A stretch of 64,000 nucleotides of DNA from positions 1-64,000 of the forward strand of contig JBGVFH010000071.1 of NCBI GenBank assembly GCA_045120955.1. Direction: 5' to 3'. The translations under genes and the position numbers were made by a program. This document shows positions 61,294 through 64,000 of the stretch, in pieces. The stretch comes from JAZMZS01 sp045120955 (GTDB lineage Bacteria; Bacillota; Clostridia; Oscillospirales; CAG-272). The notes beneath the pieces were generated by a model. It made no database searches. It had not been told where the DNA came from and worked only from the letters and a program-made list of their open reading frames with translations. Position 1 is the first letter of the stretch. Each line of letters begins with the position of its first letter.

Positions 61294-61944
61294 ATGCAGG
61301 CATGGTGGGATGCTCTTGACGTCTTGGGCAAAATATTTGCACTTATCGCTATTCCCTCGACGCTTATTTTAGTAGTGCAGACTATACTTATGTTTCTCGG
61401 ACTCGGAGGTGACGGCGGAGCTGATGCCGTAGGGGAGGATATACCGTCAGAAATGCCGGATACTGATGTCCCCGGCGGAATTTTCGGAGATGACGTACCG
61501 GGAGGAACCGATATTGACGGAGATGTTTCAGAGGAGCCGGGACTTAAGATATTGTCGTTTCGAACGATAGTAGCTTTCCTTGCGGTTTTTGGTTGGGTAG
61601 GCATTGAACTGCTCAAGCTCGGAGCGGGCAGCGCTATAGCTATTACGGTCGGAATTGCAGCGGGGATCATTATCATGGTAGTTATGGCTCTGCTGATAAG
61701 GGAGCTGTTTAAGCTGCAATCAAACGGAAACGTCGATATGAGAAACGCTGTCGGTGCATCGGGAACAGCCTATATTCCGATACCCGCCCAAAGAAGTGGA
61801 AAGGGAAAGGTTACCGTTACATTTCAAAACACATCTTGTGAATGTGATGCGGTAACGGACGAGAAGGAGGACATACCGTCATACAGCGAGGTGCTCGTAA
61901 TAGGCATCAGCGGCAAGGATACTCTCGTAGTTAAGAAAAAATAA
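61294..61944 (+). CDS. NfeD-like membrane protein
   Basis: 216 residues from ATG 61294, with GGAGG upstream (TTG 61285 is too close). One helix (about 12-35) is followed by a Gly/Asp/Pro-rich acidic linker (about 40-85), two helices (about 90-135), and a C-terminal OB-fold-like domain with GASGTAYIPIPAQRSGKGKV, SYSEVLVIGISGKDTLVV. This matches NfeD-like proteins (Bacillus YuaF) that accompany flotillins. Its partner is encoded two genes downstream. Confidence 0.78.
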   Translation: MQAWWDALDVLGKIFALIAIPSTLILVVQTILMFLGLGGDGGADAVGEDIPSEMPDTDVPGGIFGDDVPGGTDIDGDVSEEPGLKILSFRTIVAFLAVFGWVGIELLKLGAGSAIAITVGIAAGIIIMVVMALLIRELFKLQSNGNVDMRNAVGASGTAYIPIPAQRSGKGKVTVTFQNTSCECDAVTDEKEDIPSYSEVLVIGISGKDTLVVKKK

Positions 61945-61967
61945 AGAGCACGGGAGTGGATTTGCAA

Positions 61968-62597
61968 ATGACAGAAGAAAAATACAAAGTATCGGATTTT
62001 ATTTATGATTCGATGAAAAGCCTCAGACCGTATCTGCTGTTTAATGCGGCGGGCTATGTTGCATATGCGTTTACCGTCGGTCATATCATGTTGGATGAAC
62101 AAGTATCGGTTGAAGCAAAAAACAGATATTTGTGCTTTTATTCCGCCGCTATGTTAGCTGCATTTTTGGCTGTTTTGTGCAGTCTTGCAAAGAATAATAT
62201 AGCTCGGAAAACTGCTCTGATAAAAGCGTCAAGAGCGGATGATTTTGATGCAAAAGCGTATTATAAGAATACGGTCATAAGAAATATCTTACCGCTTTTT
62301 TGCGCAGGAATAGTTATACTTTTGCCATTTGCGATATTTTATATGCGTTGCGGCTACGGATATGAAAATTCGCTTGGAATTGAGAGGCTGTTTGCGGCAA
62401 ATATGCTCTTTATGATACCGCTCGGCGGTATTTTGGGAGTGATAGTGCAAAACATTCTTTTCTCGGGTGTGTATTCTCTGTATCTGTATAAACTGCAATG
62501 CCGTGAGCTTGCCGACAGAATGTGGCTCAAGGATGCGCCAAAGCAGGAAAAGGTCGAGCTTAAGCCGCTGAAAAAGGATAATTACAAAAATTATTAA
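61968..62597 (+). CDS. Unknown four-helix membrane protein between nfeD and flotillin
   Basis: 209 residues from ATG 61968 (GGGAG upstream). Four hydrophobic helices lie roughly at 22-42, 55-78, 110-131 and 147-172. A charged, Lys-rich C-terminus (KDAPKQEKVELKPLKKD) faces the cytoplasm by the positive-inside rule. I recognise no family. It lies 23 nt after the NfeD-like gene and 45 nt before the flotillin gene, so it is probably part of the same membrane complex (inference). Confidence 0.65.
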   Translation: MTEEKYKVSDFIYDSMKSLRPYLLFNAAGYVAYAFTVGHIMLDEQVSVEAKNRYLCFYSAAMLAAFLAVLCSLAKNNIARKTALIKASRADDFDAKAYYKNTVIRNILPLFCAGIVILLPFAIFYMRCGYGYENSLGIERLFAANMLFMIPLGGILGVIVQNILFSGVYSLYLYKLQCRELADRMWLKDAPKQEKVELKPLKKDNYKNY

Positions 62598-62642
62598 AAG
62601 ATTTTTTAATAATATATTAGGACATCAAAGGAGGAAATTGTT

Positions 62643-64000
62643 ATGGGTCCAATTATTATTTCATGTGTAGTCGCACTTGTCATCTTGATGATAATCATTT
62701 GGTTTTTTGCGCACTACAAACGCTGTCCTTCCGATAAGGTAATGGTTATTTACGGTAATATCGGTAAGAACAAAGACGGCACGAACAGAAGTGCAAAATG
62801 TATTCACGGCGGAGCTACGTTCATCTGGCCCGTGGTCCAGTCTTATGCATTCCTTGATCTTACACCTATATCCATTCAGGTCGATCTGAGAAATGCACTT
62901 TCACGCCAAAACATTCGTATTGATGTACCGTCCCGCTTTACCGTAGGTATCTCAACTGAGCAGGGAATCATGCAAAATGCCGCTGAACGGCTGCTCGGAC
63001 TTAAGCTCTCCGAAATTCAGGAGCTTTCAAAGGATATCATCTTCGGTCAGCTTCGACTTATCATAGCAACGATGGATATCGAAGAGATAAACACAGACAG
63101 AGACAAGTTCCTAGTAGCTGTCAGCCGTAATGTTGAGACAGAACTGAAAAAGATCGGTCTTCGCCTCATCAACGTAAACGTAACCGATATTACGGATGAA
63201 TCGGGATATATTACAGCCCTCGGTAAAGAGGCAGCGGCTAAGGCTATCAACGATGCAAAAAAGAGCGTTGCAGAAAAGGACCGTGACGGTTCGGTAGGTG
63301 AGGCGCAGGCACGCATGGATCAGCGTATCAAGGTGTCTGAGGCTGACTCCGTAGCTATCAAGGGTGAAAACGAAGCAAAAATGCAGATCGCAATGTCAGA
63401 GGCAGCACTTCGTGAGAAGGAAGCAGAGGCTATGAGAATTGCAACATCTGCAGAAAAGATACAGGCGGCTCGTGCCCTTGAAGAGGCGTATGCCGCAGAA
63501 AAAGAAGCAGAGGATGCAAGACGCACCAAGGAACAGGCAACTCTTGAGGCAGACGTTATCGTAAAAGCAGAGATAAGAAAGCGTGAGCTCGAGCTTGCTG
63601 CAGAGGCAGAGGCAGAGCAGATAAGACGCAAGGCACAGGGTGAGGCTGATGCTGTATATGCAAAAATGGTGGCTGAGGCGAAAGGTATCGAGGAGATGCT
63701 GCGCAAGCAGGCTGCAGGTTTTGCGGAAATAGTGCAGAGTGCAGGAGGAGATCCGAATGCCGCACTCAAGCTCATGATAGCAGATAAGCTGGAAGTGCTC
63801 ATGCGTGTTCAGGTGGATGCTATCAAGAACATAAAGATAGACAAGGTTACTGTCTGGGATAAGGGAACTGGTGCTGACGGTAAAAACTCGACAGCAGACT
63901 TTATCTCGGGACTTATGAAGAGCGTCCCCCCGCTTGATGAGGTGTTCGGCATGGCAGGACTTTCTCTTCCCGAAATGCTCGGAAAGAAGCAGGAAGAGCA
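62643..64000 (+). CDS. Flotillin-like SPFH-domain protein, 3' end cut by window edge
   Basis: About 452 residues are present; the frame is open at the window end. One N-terminal helix (about 5-25) is followed by the SPFH/Band 7 domain (about 30-200, with TPISIQVDLRNALSRQNIRI). A long Ala/Glu-rich coiled coil then runs about 200-365 with EAEAMRIATSAEKI and AEAEAEQIRRKAQGEADA. The end contains LMIADKLEVLMRVQVDAIKN, as in FloT (YuaG). Flotillins assemble into membrane microdomains and affect secretion and signalling. AGGAGG lies before the ATG. Confidence 0.93.
   Translation, partial: MGPIIISCVVALVILMIIIWFFAHYKRCPSDKVMVIYGNIGKNKDGTNRSAKCIHGGATFIWPVVQSYAFLDLTPISIQVDLRNALSRQNIRIDVPSRFTVGISTEQGIMQNAAERLLGLKLSEIQELSKDIIFGQLRLIIATMDIEEINTDRDKFLVAVSRNVETELKKIGLRLINVNVTDITDESGYITALGKEAAAKAINDAKKSVAEKDRDGSVGEAQARMDQRIKVSEADSVAIKGENEAKMQIAMSEAALREKEAEAMRIATSAEKIQAARALEEAYAAEKEAEDARRTKEQATLEADVIVKAEIRKRELELAAEAEAEQIRRKAQGEADAVYAKMVAEAKGIEEMLRKQAAGFAEIVQSAGGDPNAALKLMIADKLEVLMRVQVDAIKNIKIDKVTVWDKGTGADGKNSTADFISGLMKSVPPLDEVFGMAGLSLPEMLGKKQEE

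Noticed and set aside
63320..63802. Minus-strand Ser/Ala-rich frame opposite the flotillin gene
   Set aside because: It is the mirror of the Ala/Glu coiled-coil codons on the plus strand; the plus-strand protein is certain.
1..64000. CRISPR arrays, insertion sequences, prophage or toxin-antitoxin genes
   Set aside because: No regularly spaced direct repeats, transposase motifs, integrase motifs or small overlapping toxin-antitoxin pairs were seen anywhere in the window.

Overview
The window looks like a chromosomal segment from a Gram-positive member of the Clostridia, probably a gut-type, uncultured Oscillospirales or Christensenellales-like lineage (inference). The signs are the block nusB - TsaD-like gene - xseA - xseB - ispA - tlyA - nadK - argR - recN, the murB - whiA - dnaE block, the strep operon rpsL - rpsG - fusA - tuf, an FMN riboswitch in front of an ECF-type riboflavin transporter gene (ribU), heavy use of ATA and AGA codons, strong AGGAGG ribosome binding sites and several TTG or GTG starts. 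No IS element, prophage gene, CRISPR array or rRNA was seen. One tRNA (Arg, anticodon ACG) is present.

Region 1 (1-9315, all on the minus strand) is an extracellular or capsular polysaccharide operon read from right to left. It starts with a priming phosphoglycosyl transferase. It then has a glycosyltransferase-like protein, an NAD-dependent sugar epimerase/reductase, a hexapeptide acetyltransferase, two family-2 glycosyltransferases, an O-antigen ligase/polymerase-like membrane protein, and rmlA, rmlB and a truncated rmlD for dTDP-L-rhamnose. No flippase and no rmlC are seen, so the operon must continue left of the window or use genes elsewhere. The middle genes are visibly AT-richer than the flanks, as in an exchangeable cassette.

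Region 2 (9316-32112) is mostly plus strand. It holds comEC, a SLOG-fold (YpsA-like) protein, an unknown membrane protein, polA, an aminotransferase, trpS, tRNA-Arg (minus), two small unknown proteins, alr, a solute-binding-like lipoprotein, aspS, truB, pgeF and an acetyltransferase. Three minus-strand genes follow: GTP-type PEP carboxykinase, a small membrane protein and an M23 peptidase.

Region 3 (32188-45605) is one long housekeeping run from nusB to dnaE, starting at a near-consensus sigma-A promoter. rapZ and yvcK are absent from between murB and whiA, and dxs is absent from between ispA and tlyA.

Region 4 (45669-54599) holds a BofC-like membrane protein, a bifunctional class A penicillin-binding protein, a DUF308 membrane protein, and a GNAT - nadE - capA - plsX run. 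Region 5 (54620-59428) is the strep operon. Its rpsL carries Arg at the streptomycin-resistance position, and its rpsG has no usable start codon at the conserved place. Region 6 (59509-64000) has the FMN riboswitch with ribU, then a MerR-like DUF1836 regulator whose promoter carries a palindrome, followed by an NfeD-like protein, a four-helix membrane protein and a flotillin-like SPFH protein cut by the window end. This last group is the most system-like unexplained unit in the window.
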